In this document: in pieces, positions 55,879 to 64,000 of the stretch
How positions within the stretch are numbered: position 1 is the first letter of the stretch
Layout: the number at the start of each line of letters is the position of its first letter
Origin: Qipengyuania gaetbuli
GTDB taxonomy: Bacteria; Pseudomonadota; Alphaproteobacteria; Sphingomonadales; Sphingomonadaceae
Assembly (NCBI RefSeq): GCF_009827315.1
Contig: NZ_WTYF01000004.1
Coordinates: 1,054,001-1,118,000 of the forward strand
Reading direction: 5' to 3'
Length of the DNA stretch: 64,000 bases
The notes under the pieces: generated by a model
Told to the model about the DNA's origin: nothing
The model's input: the letters and a program-made list of their open reading frames with translations, nothing else
The model's database searches: none
Made by a program: the position numbers and the translations under genes

Positions 55879-56468
55879 GCGTAATGTTCGACCGCCTGGC
55901 GCATTTGTTCGAGCAGGGCCATGCCGCGCGCTCGCCCGAACTGCTGACCGATGCGCGGTTCGCCGACCTCGAGCGCACGGCCGATGCAGCAGTGCTGATC
56001 GCTGTGACCGAGCGGGAAGACCCGACCGTCCTCCTCACCCAGCGCCCGCGCACCATGCGCGACCACCCTGGGCAGGTCGCTTTTCCGGGCGGCAAGCTCG
56101 ACCATGGGGAAGACCCGGTCGAAGCGGCCCTTCGCGAAGCGTGGGAGGAGCTGGGCATCGAGCGCGACCACGTCCGCATCATCGGCACGACCGACCGCTA
56201 CCAGACCGGCACCGGCTTCGACATCACTCCGGTGCTTGCCACCGTCCCGCCCGACCTGCCCATCCGCCCCGACCCGCGCGAGGTGGAAAGCTGGTTCGAG
56301 GCGCCGCTCTCGCTGCTCATGCAGCCCGAAAGCTGGAGCGAGAACGAGGTGTTCTGGAAAGGCGCCATGCGCCGCTATTACGAGCTCGATCACCAAGGCT
56401 ACCGCATCTGGGGCGTGACCGCGGCGATCTGCATCAACCTGTCGCGGCGGCTGGCGTGGACGGACTGA
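55875..56468 (+). CDS. NUDIX CoA pyrophosphatase-like hydrolase
   Basis: A 197-residue NUDIX protein of the NudL / CoA pyrophosphatase type. The UPF0035 signature LLTQRPRTMRDHPGQVAFPGG runs straight into a perfect Nudix box (G-x5-E-x7-REAWEELGI). It would cleave CoA or acyl-CoA to phosphopantetheine and 3',5'-ADP. The sequence between DUF1285 and the CCA enzyme shows no gap greater than 20 nt. Confidence 0.9.
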   Translation: MSVMFDRLAHLFEQGHAARSPELLTDARFADLERTADAAVLIAVTEREDPTVLLTQRPRTMRDHPGQVAFPGGKLDHGEDPVEAALREAWEELGIERDHVRIIGTTDRYQTGTGFDITPVLATVPPDLPIRPDPREVESWFEAPLSLLMQPESWSENEVFWKGAMRRYYELDHQGYRIWGVTAAICINLSRRLAWTD

Positions 56469-56487
56469 CCGCTCTAAAGGCACGCAC

Positions 56488-57663
56488 ATGAACCGCCTGC
56501 CGCAAGCCGCCTGGACCAAGCGCAAGGACCTCGCCGCCCTCGTGGCCGCGCTGGGGCCCGACAACGCGCGTTATGTCGGCGGCGCGGTGCGCGACACGCT
56601 GCTCGGCAAGGACATCCACGACATCGACCTTGCGACACCGCTGCTGCCGCACGCGGTGATCGACCGTTGCAAGGAAGCGGGCATCCGCACGGTGCCTACG
56701 GGCATCGATCACGGCACGGTAACGGCGATCCTGAAAGGCGGGCCGGTCGAGATCACCACCTTGCGCCACGACGTGTCAACCGATGGCCGCCGGGCAACCG
56801 TGGCCTTTGCTACCGAGTGGCAGGAAGATGCAGCGCGCCGTGATTTCACGATCAACGCGCTCTACGCACATCCCGAAACGCTGGAGATCAGCGATTATTT
56901 CGGCGGACTTGCCGATCTCGATGTGCGCCACGTCCGCTTCATAGGGGACCCGCACGAACGAATTCGCGAGGATCACCTGCGTATCCTCAGGTATTTCCGC
57001 TTCCAGGCGCGCTTCGGAGACGAGCCGAACGCGGAAGCGGTCGCGGCCTGCCAGGAACTGGCGCACACGCTGAAGGGCCTGAGCCGCGAACGCGTGGCGA
57101 TGGAACTGCTGGGCATTTTCTCCCTGCCCGACCCGCGCGGCGCGGTAGCGCTGATGGCGCAGCTCGGCGTGCTTGCTGTCATCCTGCCCGAGGCGCGCGA
57201 GCGCGAGCAGGCGGTCTTCGTTGCGCTTGTCGCACACGAGGCTGCAACCGGCACGCCGGGCGATCCCGTCCGCCGTCTTGCGGCCCTGCTGCCCCCCATC
57301 CCTTCCGTTGCCGAGGCCGTATCGGCCCGCCTGCGCCTCTCGCGCGCCCAGCGGGCCCGCCTCGTCTGCGCGGCGGAACGCAGGGACACCGACGCCGGCG
57401 CACCGCGCGCGCTCGCCTATGCCGAGGGCGTGGAAGGCGCGCGCGACCGGCTGCTGATCGCAGGCCAAACGACGCGCGAACTGGATGGTTGGGAGGTTCC
57501 CGAGCTTCCGCTCAAGGGCGGCGAAATCGTCCAGCGCGGAGTCAGTGCCGGACCCGATGTCGCGCGTATCCTGCGAGCGGTCGAGGCCCGCTGGATTGCG
57601 GAACAATTCCCGCCCCGCGAGCGCGTCATGCAGTTGCTCGACGAGGAACTGGCCGCCCGCTGA
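56488..57663 (+). CDS. cca: CCA tRNA nucleotidyltransferase
   Basis: A 391-residue class II nucleotidyltransferase. The signature YVGGAVRDTLLG (29-40) is followed by the metal aspartates D45 and D47 in HDIDLAT. The neck DFTINALYAHPE and RILRYFRFQARFG are typical of CCA-adding enzymes rather than poly(A) polymerases. The C-terminal 150 residues are helical and less conserved. It repairs tRNA 3' ends. Probably cotranscribed with the NUDIX gene (19-nt gap). Confidence 0.9.
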   Translation: MNRLPQAAWTKRKDLAALVAALGPDNARYVGGAVRDTLLGKDIHDIDLATPLLPHAVIDRCKEAGIRTVPTGIDHGTVTAILKGGPVEITTLRHDVSTDGRRATVAFATEWQEDAARRDFTINALYAHPETLEISDYFGGLADLDVRHVRFIGDPHERIREDHLRILRYFRFQARFGDEPNAEAVAACQELAHTLKGLSRERVAMELLGIFSLPDPRGAVALMAQLGVLAVILPEAREREQAVFVALVAHEAATGTPGDPVRRLAALLPPIPSVAEAVSARLRLSRAQRARLVCAAERRDTDAGAPRALAYAEGVEGARDRLLIAGQTTRELDGWEVPELPLKGGEIVQRGVSAGPDVARILRAVEARWIAEQFPPRERVMQLLDEELAAR

Positions 57664-57671
57664 CCCGTTGG

Positions 57672-57697
57672 AAAGGGTGCAGCGCAACAGCCCTTTT
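57672..57697 (+). terminator. weak candidate terminator after cca
   Basis: AAAGGG (57672-57677) pairs with CCCTTT (57691-57696) across a 13-nt loop, followed by only one more T. Modest stem, so uncertain. Confidence 0.33.
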
Positions 57698-57942
57698 GCC
57701 TGACCGCTTGCGCTTGCCCGACAAGCCCTTCAGCCCAGCTTAAGCTGCACTGCAGCATAAAAACCGGGCTAGCGGTTGCCCAATGGCAGCCATTTTGTCA
57801 TAGAACGCCCCGCTTCTTGAGGGGGCATGCGGCATTCACGTGCTGGGCTTTCGTCCGCCGCCGCTCACATTTTTCGTCGATCCGCAGCGCGCCGCTTCGC
57901 GCCGAGGGGTCGATTAGTTTGAACAAGTCTAGGAGTACATTC

Positions 57943-58473
57943 ATGAAATTCGTCAAGCTGGCTGCCGCTGCTGCCGTCCTTGCCGCCACCCCTGCCCTTG
58001 CCAACGAACAGGTCGTTGCCGGCGCTACCGTTACCGGTCCCGAAGGCAATGCCGTCGGCACCATCGTCTCGGTCGAAAACGGTCAGGCCGTGCTCGACAC
58101 CGGCAAGCACAAGGTTCCGCTGGGCGTGGAAATGTACGGTCAGGGCGAAACCGGCCCGACCATCACGGTCACCAAGGTCCAGCTCGACGGCATGATCGAC
58201 GCACAGCTCGCCGAAGCCGCTGCCAAGCGTGACGCCGCCCTCGTCGTCGGCGCCGAAGCCATGGACGCCAAGCACGCACCGCTCGGCACCGTGCTCGAAA
58301 TCGACGGTGACAACATCGTCCTCGCCCGCGGCGGTGACGAAACCAACAAGGTCACGCTGCTGCGCGAATACTTCGACGCCACCGACCACGGCCTGATGGC
58401 CCGCCTGACCAACGCGCAGATCGATGCCGCGATGGCCCAGGCCGCTTCGGCTGCCGGTAGCGCAGGCGAATAA
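57943..58473 (+). CDS. exported two-repeat protein of unknown function
   Basis: A 176-residue protein with a clear signal peptide MKFVKLAAAAAVLAATPALA (20 residues). Two similar small beta units follow: one with AVGTIVSVENGQAVLDTGKHKVPLG (about 38-62) and one with LGTVLEIDGDNIVLARGGDETNKVTL (about 110-135). The rest is Ala-rich helix. The units resemble PRC-barrel-like folds, but the match is loose. It has its own AGGAG site and a strong terminator, so it is a single-gene unit. Codon use is strongly C-ending, suggesting high expression. Confidence 0.75.
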   Translation: MKFVKLAAAAAVLAATPALANEQVVAGATVTGPEGNAVGTIVSVENGQAVLDTGKHKVPLGVEMYGQGETGPTITVTKVQLDGMIDAQLAEAAAKRDAALVVGAEAMDAKHAPLGTVLEIDGDNIVLARGGDETNKVTLLREYFDATDHGLMARLTNAQIDAAMAQAASAAGSAGE

Positions 58474-58509
58474 GCCGACACCGGTTCCCTGAGTTCTTCA
58501 GGGTCGCAT

Positions 58510-58545
58510 GAGGCCGGGTGCGCAGCCGCGTTCCCGGCCTCTTTT
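58510..58545 (+). terminator. rho-independent terminator
   Basis: GAGGCCGGG (58510-58518) pairs with CCCGGCCTC (58533-58541), a perfect 9-bp stem with a 14-nt loop, then four Ts. It follows the exported repeat protein and meets the end of parC. Confidence 0.82.
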
Positions 58546-58548
58546 GAT

Positions 58549-60846
58549 TCAGGTGAAGCGGTTGTCGCGCGGGAAGCCCTGCGGCGGCAGGCGCCCGGCC
58601 CCGCCGCGCGCGACCTTCCACTGCCACATGTCGGTTTCGGTGCGCGTCCGGTCGCCCTTGCCGCCCATCGCCCAGCTCAGCCCTTCGGCCAGCGTGAAAG
58701 TGGTCGCATCGCTGAGGCCGCCGTCGCGGTAGCCCTGCAGCTTGTTGCCCTGCCCCTTGGCGAGGCGCGGCAGTTCCTCGAGGTGGAAGACCACCAGCTT
58801 GCGATTGTCGCCCACCACGGCGACATGATCGTGGCCTGCGGGAATGGGCCGCGCGACCTTGAGCTTCGCATCGCCCGGCAGATTCACCACCTGGCGGCCC
58901 TTGCGGGTTTCGGCGAGCATGACGTCGGTCGTGGCGGCAAAGCCCTTGCCCGTGCTCGCGGCCAACAGGACTTCCTGCCCTTCGCGGTGGACGATGACCG
59001 ACACGATCTGCGCGCTCGCCTCGATGTCGAGCGTGTTGCGGACCGGTTCGCCGAAGCCGCGCGCGCCCGGCAGCTTGTCCGCCCCCAGCGTGAATACGCG
59101 GCCATCGTCGCCGACCAGCAGCAGTTTGTCGGTGGTCTGGGCGTGCAGCACGAAGGCGGGCGCATCGCCTTCCTTGTATTTGAACTCCTGGTCCAGCGGC
59201 AGGTGGCCCTTGGCCCCGCGGATCCAGCCCTTCTGCGAAAGGATGACCGTCACCGGCTCCTTCTCGATCATGGCGTCCATGCTGAATTCGACAGCCGGCG
59301 CGGCTTCCTCGATCGTGGTGCGGCGACGGCCGAGCGCGGTGTCCTCGCCATACTCCTTGCGCAGGGAATTGAGATCGCGCTTCAGGCGGGTGCGCTGGCG
59401 GGCCGGGCTGCCGAGCAGCTTTTCCAGTTCGTCCTGCTCTTTCAGCAGGTCGTCCTTTTCCTGCCGCAGCTGCATTTCCTCCAGCTTGCGCAAAGATCGC
59501 AGGCGCATGTTGAGGATGGCTTCGGCCTGCCGGTCGGTGAGCTTGAACTCCTCCATCATCACCGCCTTGGGATCGTCCTCGTAGCGGATGATCTCGATCA
59601 CGCGGTCGAGGTTGAGGAAGGCGATTATATAGCCTTCGACCAGTTCCAGCCGCCGCGCGATCTGGTCGAGCCGGTGCTGGCTGCGACGCTGGAGGATGTC
59701 GATCTGGCTGGCGATCCAGTTGTTCAGCAGCTCCTTCAGCCCCATGACCATCGGAGTACGCGAAGCGTCGAGCACATTGAGGTTGAGGCCGAAGCGCGTT
59801 TCCATGTCGGTGAGCTTGTAGATGCTCTCCTTCAGCAGTTCGGGATCGACATTGCGGCTGCGCGGGACGAGGACGATGCGGATCTGCTCGTCGCTCTCGT
59901 CGCGCACGTCCTCGAGGATGGGAAGTTTCTTGTCGGCGATCGCCTGGGCGATCTGCTCGATCAGCTTGCCCTTCTGCACCTGGTAGGGAATTTCGGAGAT
60001 GACGAGCTGCCACTGGCCGCCGCCGAGGCGTTCGATCCCCGCTTCGCGGTCTTCGGCCTTGTCGGCTTCGGCGGCATGGAAGCGGCCGCGCACGCGCAGC
60101 GAGCCGCGCCCGGTCTCGTAGGCAGCGGCAATCGTTTCCGCACTTTCGGGGACGACGCCGCCGGTGGCGAAGTCCGGCCCCTTGAAAAGTTCCATCAGCC
60201 GCGCGTGTTCGACATGCGGGTTGTCGATCACTTCCAGCGTCGCATCGACGATCTCGGCGACGTTGTGCGAGGGGATGTTGGTCGCCATACCGACCGCGAT
60301 GCCGCTTGCCCCGTTGGCCAGTAAATTGGGGAACAGGCCGGGGAAGATTTCCGGCTCCTGCTCCTCGCCATTATAGGTCGGGATGAAATCGACCGTGCCT
60401 TCGTCGAGGCCTTCCATGAGGCGCAATGCGGTCTTGGTCAGGCGGGCTTCGGTGTAGCGGTAAGCCGCCGCATTATCGCCGTCGATATTGCCGAAGTTGC
60501 CCTGCCCCTCGACCAGCGGATAGCGCAGCGCGAAATCCTGCGCGAGGCGGACCATCGCATCATAGACCGAGGCATCGCCATGCGGGTGGTATTTGCCGAT
60601 TACGTCGCCGACCACGCGGGCCGATTTCTTGAACGCGCTCGAGGGGTCGAGCTTCAACTGGCGCATGGCCCACAGCAGGCGGCGGTGGACCGGCTTCAAC
60701 CCGTCACGCAGATCGGGCAGCGAGCGCGCGGTAATCGTGCTCAGCGCATAGACGAGGTAGCGCTCTGACAGCGCGGAATCGAAAGGTGCGTCGACGATGG
60801 CGTCGAAGGGATCGGCGCCTGAATCGTCCATCTCGGTAATGGCCAT
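58549..60846 (-). CDS. parC: DNA topoisomerase IV subunit A
   Basis: A 765-residue ParC. It cuts and rejoins DNA to separate daughter chromosomes. The core has [22 protein letters not shown]. The quinolone-determining loop is [14 protein letters not shown] (85-98), and the active-site Tyr131 lies in [12 protein letters not shown]. The C-terminal beta-pinwheel has the shortened GyrA-box pattern that distinguishes ParC from GyrA. Residue 92, equivalent to Ser80 of E. coli ParC, is Ala, natural in some alphaproteobacteria. The 3' end abuts a terminator from the neighbour. Confidence 0.92.
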   Translation of the reverse strand: MAITEMDDSGADPFDAIVDAPFDSALSERYLVYALSTITARSLPDLRDGLKPVHRRLLWAMRQLKLDPSSAFKKSARVVGDVIGKYHPHGDASVYDAMVRLAQDFALRYPLVEGQGNFGNIDGDNAAAYRYTEARLTKTALRLMEGLDEGTVDFIPTYNGEEQEPEIFPGLFPNLLANGASGIAVGMATNIPSHNVAEIVDATLEVIDNPHVEHARLMELFKGPDFATGGVVPESAETIAAAYETGRGSLRVRGRFHAAEADKAEDREAGIERLGGGQWQLVISEIPYQVQKGKLIEQIAQAIADKKLPILEDVRDESDEQIRIVLVPRSRNVDPELLKESIYKLTDMETRFGLNLNVLDASRTPMVMGLKELLNNWIASQIDILQRRSQHRLDQIARRLELVEGYIIAFLNLDRVIEIIRYEDDPKAVMMEEFKLTDRQAEAILNMRLRSLRKLEEMQLRQEKDDLLKEQDELEKLLGSPARQRTRLKRDLNSLRKEYGEDTALGRRRTTIEEAAPAVEFSMDAMIEKEPVTVILSQKGWIRGAKGHLPLDQEFKYKEGDAPAFVLHAQTTDKLLLVGDDGRVFTLGADKLPGARGFGEPVRNTLDIEASAQIVSVIVHREGQEVLLAASTGKGFAATTDVMLAETRKGRQVVNLPGDAKLKVARPIPAGHDHVAVVGDNRKLVVFHLEELPRLAKGQGNKLQGYRDGGLSDATTFTLAEGLSWAMGGKGDRTRTETDMWQWKVARGGAGRLPPQGFPRDNRFT

Positions 60847-60944
60847 GGCACTCGCCCTACCAGAGCCACGGCTCGCCTGTCAGCACGGAACGGCCCGCTG
60901 TCCCCACACGTTGTACGGGTAACAGCAATTCAAGGAGTTACCCC

Positions 60945-61511
60945 ATGGCACAGGCCACCAAACGCATCATGATCCTCGCCACCGACGGCTTCGAACAGTC
61001 CGAACTGATGAAGCCCAAGGCCAACCTCGAAGACGCCGGTTTCGAAACCACCGTAGTCAGCCTCGAAAAAGGCGAGATCAAGGGCTGGGACAACAAGGAC
61101 TGGGGCGAGAGCGTCGGTGTCGACAAGACGGTCGAAGAGATCGACAGCTGCGAAGGCTATGACGCGCTGCTGCTGCCCGGCGGCCAGATGAATCCCGACA
61201 TCCTGCGCATGAACGACAAGGCGATCGGCATCGTGAAGATGTTCGCCAGCACCAACAAGCCGATCGCCGCGATCTGCCACGCGCCGTGGCTGCTCGCCGA
61301 AGCGGACCTCATCAAGGGCAAGACCGTTACCGCATGGCCCTCGATCCGCACCGACCTGACGAACGCCGGTGCTAACGTCGTTGATCAGGAAGTGGCGACT
61401 GACGGCAACCTCATCACCAGCCGCAAGCCGGAAGACATCCCGGCCTTCAGCAAGGCACTGATCGAGATGCTGGGCGAGAGCGTCGAGCAGCGCGAACTCG
61501 AGAACGCCTGA
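60945..61511 (+). CDS. DJ-1/PfpI family protein (PfpI/YhbO-like)
   Basis: A 188-residue DJ-1/PfpI protein. The active-site pattern is complete: Glu17 in TDGFEQSEL, the nucleophile Cys111 with His112 in AAICHAPWLL, plus LLLPGGQMNPDILR. Members act as stress proteins, glyoxalases or deglycases; which one is uncertain. A CAAGGAG site precedes ATG 60945, and a strong terminator lies 31 nt after the stop, so it is monocistronic. Confidence 0.92.
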   Translation: MAQATKRIMILATDGFEQSELMKPKANLEDAGFETTVVSLEKGEIKGWDNKDWGESVGVDKTVEEIDSCEGYDALLLPGGQMNPDILRMNDKAIGIVKMFASTNKPIAAICHAPWLLAEADLIKGKTVTAWPSIRTDLTNAGANVVDQEVATDGNLITSRKPEDIPAFSKALIEMLGESVEQRELENA

Positions 61512-61541
61512 ACAACATACTGTTTTAAATAGGCAGTCTAC

Positions 61542-61572
61542 CCCGCCGGAGTGAATTTCGGCGGGGTTTTTG
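61542..61572 (+). terminator. rho-independent terminator after the DJ-1 gene
   Basis: CCCCGCCG (61542-61549) pairs with CGGCGGGG (61560-61567), 8 bp, then five Ts. Confidence 0.92.
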
Positions 61573-61674
61573 CTGCGTCTATGCAGGTACGCAAATCTAC
61601 AATCTCCACCTCCCTAAAGCCTGTATGACCCTTGCCTAGCGGTCGCTGGTCCTCAAACCCGGGGAGGGGTTAAA

Positions 61675-63009
61675 ATGGCGACTACGGCTCAGGGGGCACC
61701 GCTAGCCGGTGCGCAAACCGGTACACCCGACATGCTTCCGACGAAGGCGGACGACCGCATCGTCGCGCTCGATTTCGTTCGCGGGGCGGCGCTTTTCGGC
61801 ATTCTGCTGATGAATATCACGGCATTCGGCCTGCCCGCTGCCTACAACAACCCGCTGAACGCGGGCGGCGCGGAAGGCGCGAACCTCGGCGTGTGGGTGA
61901 TGAACGCGATGCTGTTCGAAGGTACGCAGCGCGGGCTATTCTCCATGCTGTTCGGGGCAGGGATCATCCTGTTCACCTCGCGGCTGGAAGCAAAGGGACG
62001 CACCGACGTGGCCGACATCTACCTGAGGCGGAACATGTGGCTGACCGGCTTCGGCCTGCTCAACGGCTTCATCCTGCTGTGGTCGGGCGACATCCTCTAT
62101 TACTACGGCCTCACCGCCGTCCTGCTGTTCGTCTTCCGCAAGCTCGCCCCGCGCGCCCTGCTGGCGATCGGGGTCGCGGGCCTGCTGTTCAATGCCGGCT
62201 GGAACGCACTCGACAACTCGCTGCTGATGCGCAGCCACGATGCCTATGTGGCAACGCAGGTCGAGGGTGCCACACCGACAGCGGAGCAGAAGGCGCTTGC
62301 CGGCGAGTGGGAAGGCGCGCTGGCCGACCACACGATCACTGCGGAGAAGCGCGACGTGTTAATCGCCGAGCGAACGGCGGGATACTGGAGCGCGCTCAAG
62401 CAGACCGCTGCACTGACCGTCCGGTTTGAAAGCTGGTGGTTCTACCGCGATTTCTTCGACATCTTCAGCATGATGATCATCGGCATGGCGCTGTTCAAGC
62501 TGGGGGTCTTCACGCTCGAGAAGTCGACCGGTTTCTACCTCGCAATGGTGGCGATCGGCTACGGCATCGGGCTGAGCGTGAATGCCTACGAGACGCGAAT
62601 GATCGTGGCGGACAACTTCAGCCTGCTCGCTTTCAGCCAGGCGCACATAACCTACGATCTCGGACGATTGGCGATGACTGCCGGGCATCTCGGCCTGCTA
62701 TTGCTGGTGGTCCGGTCGGGTATCGTGCCCGCCTTCCAGCGCGCGCTGGCAGCGGTGGGACGCATGGCGTTCACCAATTACCTCACCCATTCGGTCGTCT
62801 GTGCGATCTTCTTCGTAGGCCTTGGCTATTACGGCCAGCTGCAGCGGCACGAGCTCTACTTCGTAGTGATCGCGATCTGGATCGCGCAGCTCATCATCAG
62901 CCCAATCTGGCTACGCGCCTATTCGATGGGGCCGATGGAATGGGTCTGGCGCTACCTGACCTATGGCAGCGCGCCTGCTTTGAGGAAGGCGGCCCCGGCA
63001 GTCGCCTAG
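61675..63009 (+). CDS. DUF418 polytopic membrane protein
   Basis: A 444-residue inner-membrane protein of the DUF418 family. The typical N-terminal DFVRGAALFGILLMNI (about 29-44) and about ten membrane helices are visible. The C-terminal conserved VGRMAFTNYLTHSVVC and GPMEWVWRYLTYG are diagnostic. The fold is related to membrane acyltransferases, but no substrate is known. A strong GGGGAGGGG site precedes ATG 61675. Convergent with the AraC gene, 18 nt apart. Confidence 0.88.
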   Translation: MATTAQGAPLAGAQTGTPDMLPTKADDRIVALDFVRGAALFGILLMNITAFGLPAAYNNPLNAGGAEGANLGVWVMNAMLFEGTQRGLFSMLFGAGIILFTSRLEAKGRTDVADIYLRRNMWLTGFGLLNGFILLWSGDILYYYGLTAVLLFVFRKLAPRALLAIGVAGLLFNAGWNALDNSLLMRSHDAYVATQVEGATPTAEQKALAGEWEGALADHTITAEKRDVLIAERTAGYWSALKQTAALTVRFESWWFYRDFFDIFSMMIIGMALFKLGVFTLEKSTGFYLAMVAIGYGIGLSVNAYETRMIVADNFSLLAFSQAHITYDLGRLAMTAGHLGLLLLVVRSGIVPAFQRALAAVGRMAFTNYLTHSVVCAIFFVGLGYYGQLQRHELYFVVIAIWIAQLIISPIWLRAYSMGPMEWVWRYLTYGSAPALRKAAPAVA

Positions 63010-63027
63010 GCTCGCCGGCCGATCCTG

Positions 63028-63996
63028 TCAGGCTACGGCATGCAGGATCGGCTCGCGCATCCAGGGGCGCAAGGCACCCGGTTCGATCCGTTCGAGCAGT
63101 TCCAGCCGGCGCGCCTGCCGGATTTCGAGGCTGAGCGTGAAAAGGTTCGAGCGCGTGCGCTTGAAGGCACCGGGCGTCACTCCGAAGAAGGTCTGGAATT
63201 CCTTGATCTGGTGCGCCTGGTCGAAGAACCGCAGAAGGATTTCCTCCTCTTCCTCGTCGGCCACGCCGCAAATCCGCGCCGCAAGGTCGAGGATGCGGGC
63301 GCGGCGGAAGACTTGCTTCGGCGTCATGCCGAAATCGCGCTGCGCCACGCGCTGGACCTGCTTGGGTGAAACCCCGACCCGTTCGGCAAAATCGTCGAGG
63401 CGAATATTGGGATCGGCGAAGGCCTGCAGTTCGATCGCCTGCGCCAGCGGATCGGGCGGGGCAACGGCCTTGCAGGCGATGAAATCCGCGAACCAGTCCT
63501 CCAGGCTTTGCAACCAGTCGGCCGGTTCCATGCCCGCGCGATAGAGCCCGGTCACCTCGGCATCGGGAATGCCTGTTTCCTCGATCATCCGGATGCAGTC
63601 GGCATTGGCCTTCTCGTCGAGACCGAAGAGCGATCGCAGCGCGCCTGGCCGCAGCATCAGGCCTGCCACCTTTATGCCGCCGCGATATTCCAGTTTCCAG
63701 GAACGGGTGTGCTGGCCGCACAATATGGTCCGGTCGCGAACGGGTACCGGCCCTTCCCGGCTCATCGCTATCCAGTCCACGTCCACGGCGCTGCGCAGGT
63801 AGGACGCATCGTTGCAGAGATACCCCTCCAGCGTCACGTCTGCGGGCCCTTCGGCGACCGCGACCATCGAGCGGGATACCCAGTCCCTCAGCCGTGGATC
63901 GGGTTCGCGGTTGAAGGCGAGCGGCACGCCTGCGGTGGTCGCCCCCGTGCGCGGCGCAAGACGATCCGCAGGAGAGGCGTCCACACCGCGGTTCAT
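63028..63996 (-). CDS. AraC-family transcriptional regulator
   Basis: A 322-residue protein. The N-terminal 190 residues form the sensor part, with GLMLRPGALRSLFGL near 130. The C-terminal AraC domain (about 200-300) has DDFAERVGVSPKQVQRVAQRDFGMTPKQVFRRARILDLAARI and QAHQIKEFQTFFGVTPGAFKRTRSN, the second helix-turn-helix. The inducer is unknown. The start ATG is only 4 nt from the window end, so a longer N-terminus is possible. Confidence 0.85.
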   Translation of the reverse strand: MNRGVDASPADRLAPRTGATTAGVPLAFNREPDPRLRDWVSRSMVAVAEGPADVTLEGYLCNDASYLRSAVDVDWIAMSREGPVPVRDRTILCGQHTRSWKLEYRGGIKVAGLMLRPGALRSLFGLDEKANADCIRMIEETGIPDAEVTGLYRAGMEPADWLQSLEDWFADFIACKAVAPPDPLAQAIELQAFADPNIRLDDFAERVGVSPKQVQRVAQRDFGMTPKQVFRRARILDLAARICGVADEEEEEILLRFFDQAHQIKEFQTFFGVTPGAFKRTRSNLFTLSLEIRQARRLELLERIEPGALRPWMREPILHAVA

Positions 63997-64000
63997 CGGC

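Noticed and set aside
57664..57942. Possible small gene in the 279-bp gap after cca
   Set aside because: Frames here are short and unconvincing; only a weak hairpin and the promoter region of the next gene are likely.

Overview
The window is chromosomal DNA of a high-GC alphaproteobacterium, most likely order Sphingomonadales, family Erythrobacteraceae. Pointers are the order infA-maf-RNase E/G-like-yacG-tRNA-Phe, a CcrM-type GANTC methyltransferase, split pntA1/pntA2/pntB preceded by a tiny aa3-oxidase subunit IV gene, two TonB-dependent receptors, a beta-aminopeptidase-like P1 peptidase and Slam/TbpB-like genes. This placement is inferred from gene content, not from a database search. I see no insertion sequence, phage, CRISPR array or rRNA. 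Gene density is very high and many neighbours overlap by 1-8 nt.

Layout. 1-2029: infA 3' end, maf, minimal RNase E/G-like protein, yacG and tRNA-Phe. 2038-4887: HPr-kinase-like protein, Na+/H+ antiporter, acetyltransferase. 5036-10255: purC, then a lipid-kinase-like gene and a TonB receptor on the other strand, then purS-purQ. 10256-14618: a GGDEF/EAL membrane protein and glmS. 14871-20342: an envelope glycan or lipid locus with GT2 glycosyltransferase, sulfotransferase and flippase-like protein facing a methyltransferase and a GT-C-like membrane protein. 20518-27882: lone cpaF, entericidin, a methyltransferase/acyl-CoA ligase pair, ABA4-like protein, dGTPase-like protein and racemase. 27932-32715: TPR protein, beta-helix protein, diheme cytochrome and hydrolase. 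32776-36167: transhydrogenase operon with the oxidase subunit IV gene. 36354-39691: sigma-54-type response regulator, SDR and folP. 39868-47775: Slam, TbpB-like surface lipoprotein, divergent TonB receptor, membrane-anchored winged-helix regulator and a secreted beta-propeller pair. 47921-50802: Baeyer-Villiger-type monooxygenase and P1 peptidase. 50806-52909: ccrM and a second sulfotransferase. 52913-64000: rnhB, PQQ sugar dehydrogenase, GNAT, DUF1285, NUDIX, CCA-adding enzyme, exported repeat protein, parC, DJ-1/PfpI protein, DUF418 membrane protein and an AraC regulator.

Main points of interest. (1) Upstream of ccrM there are seven GANTC sites in 152 bp beside a perfect DnaA box, a strong candidate for a methylation- and replication-coupled control region. 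(2) The Slam / polyproline lipoprotein / TonB receptor / CadC-like regulator block looks like a complete surface-lipoprotein uptake system in a sphingomonad. (3) The glycosyltransferase-sulfotransferase-flippase locus may make an undescribed sulfated envelope molecule. (4) The diheme cytochrome / beta-helix pair belongs to a conserved operon of unknown function. Smaller points include a shared promoter architecture, a response regulator with GAFPGA in place of GAFTGA, and repeated CTAG-shared stop codons at convergent gene ends.
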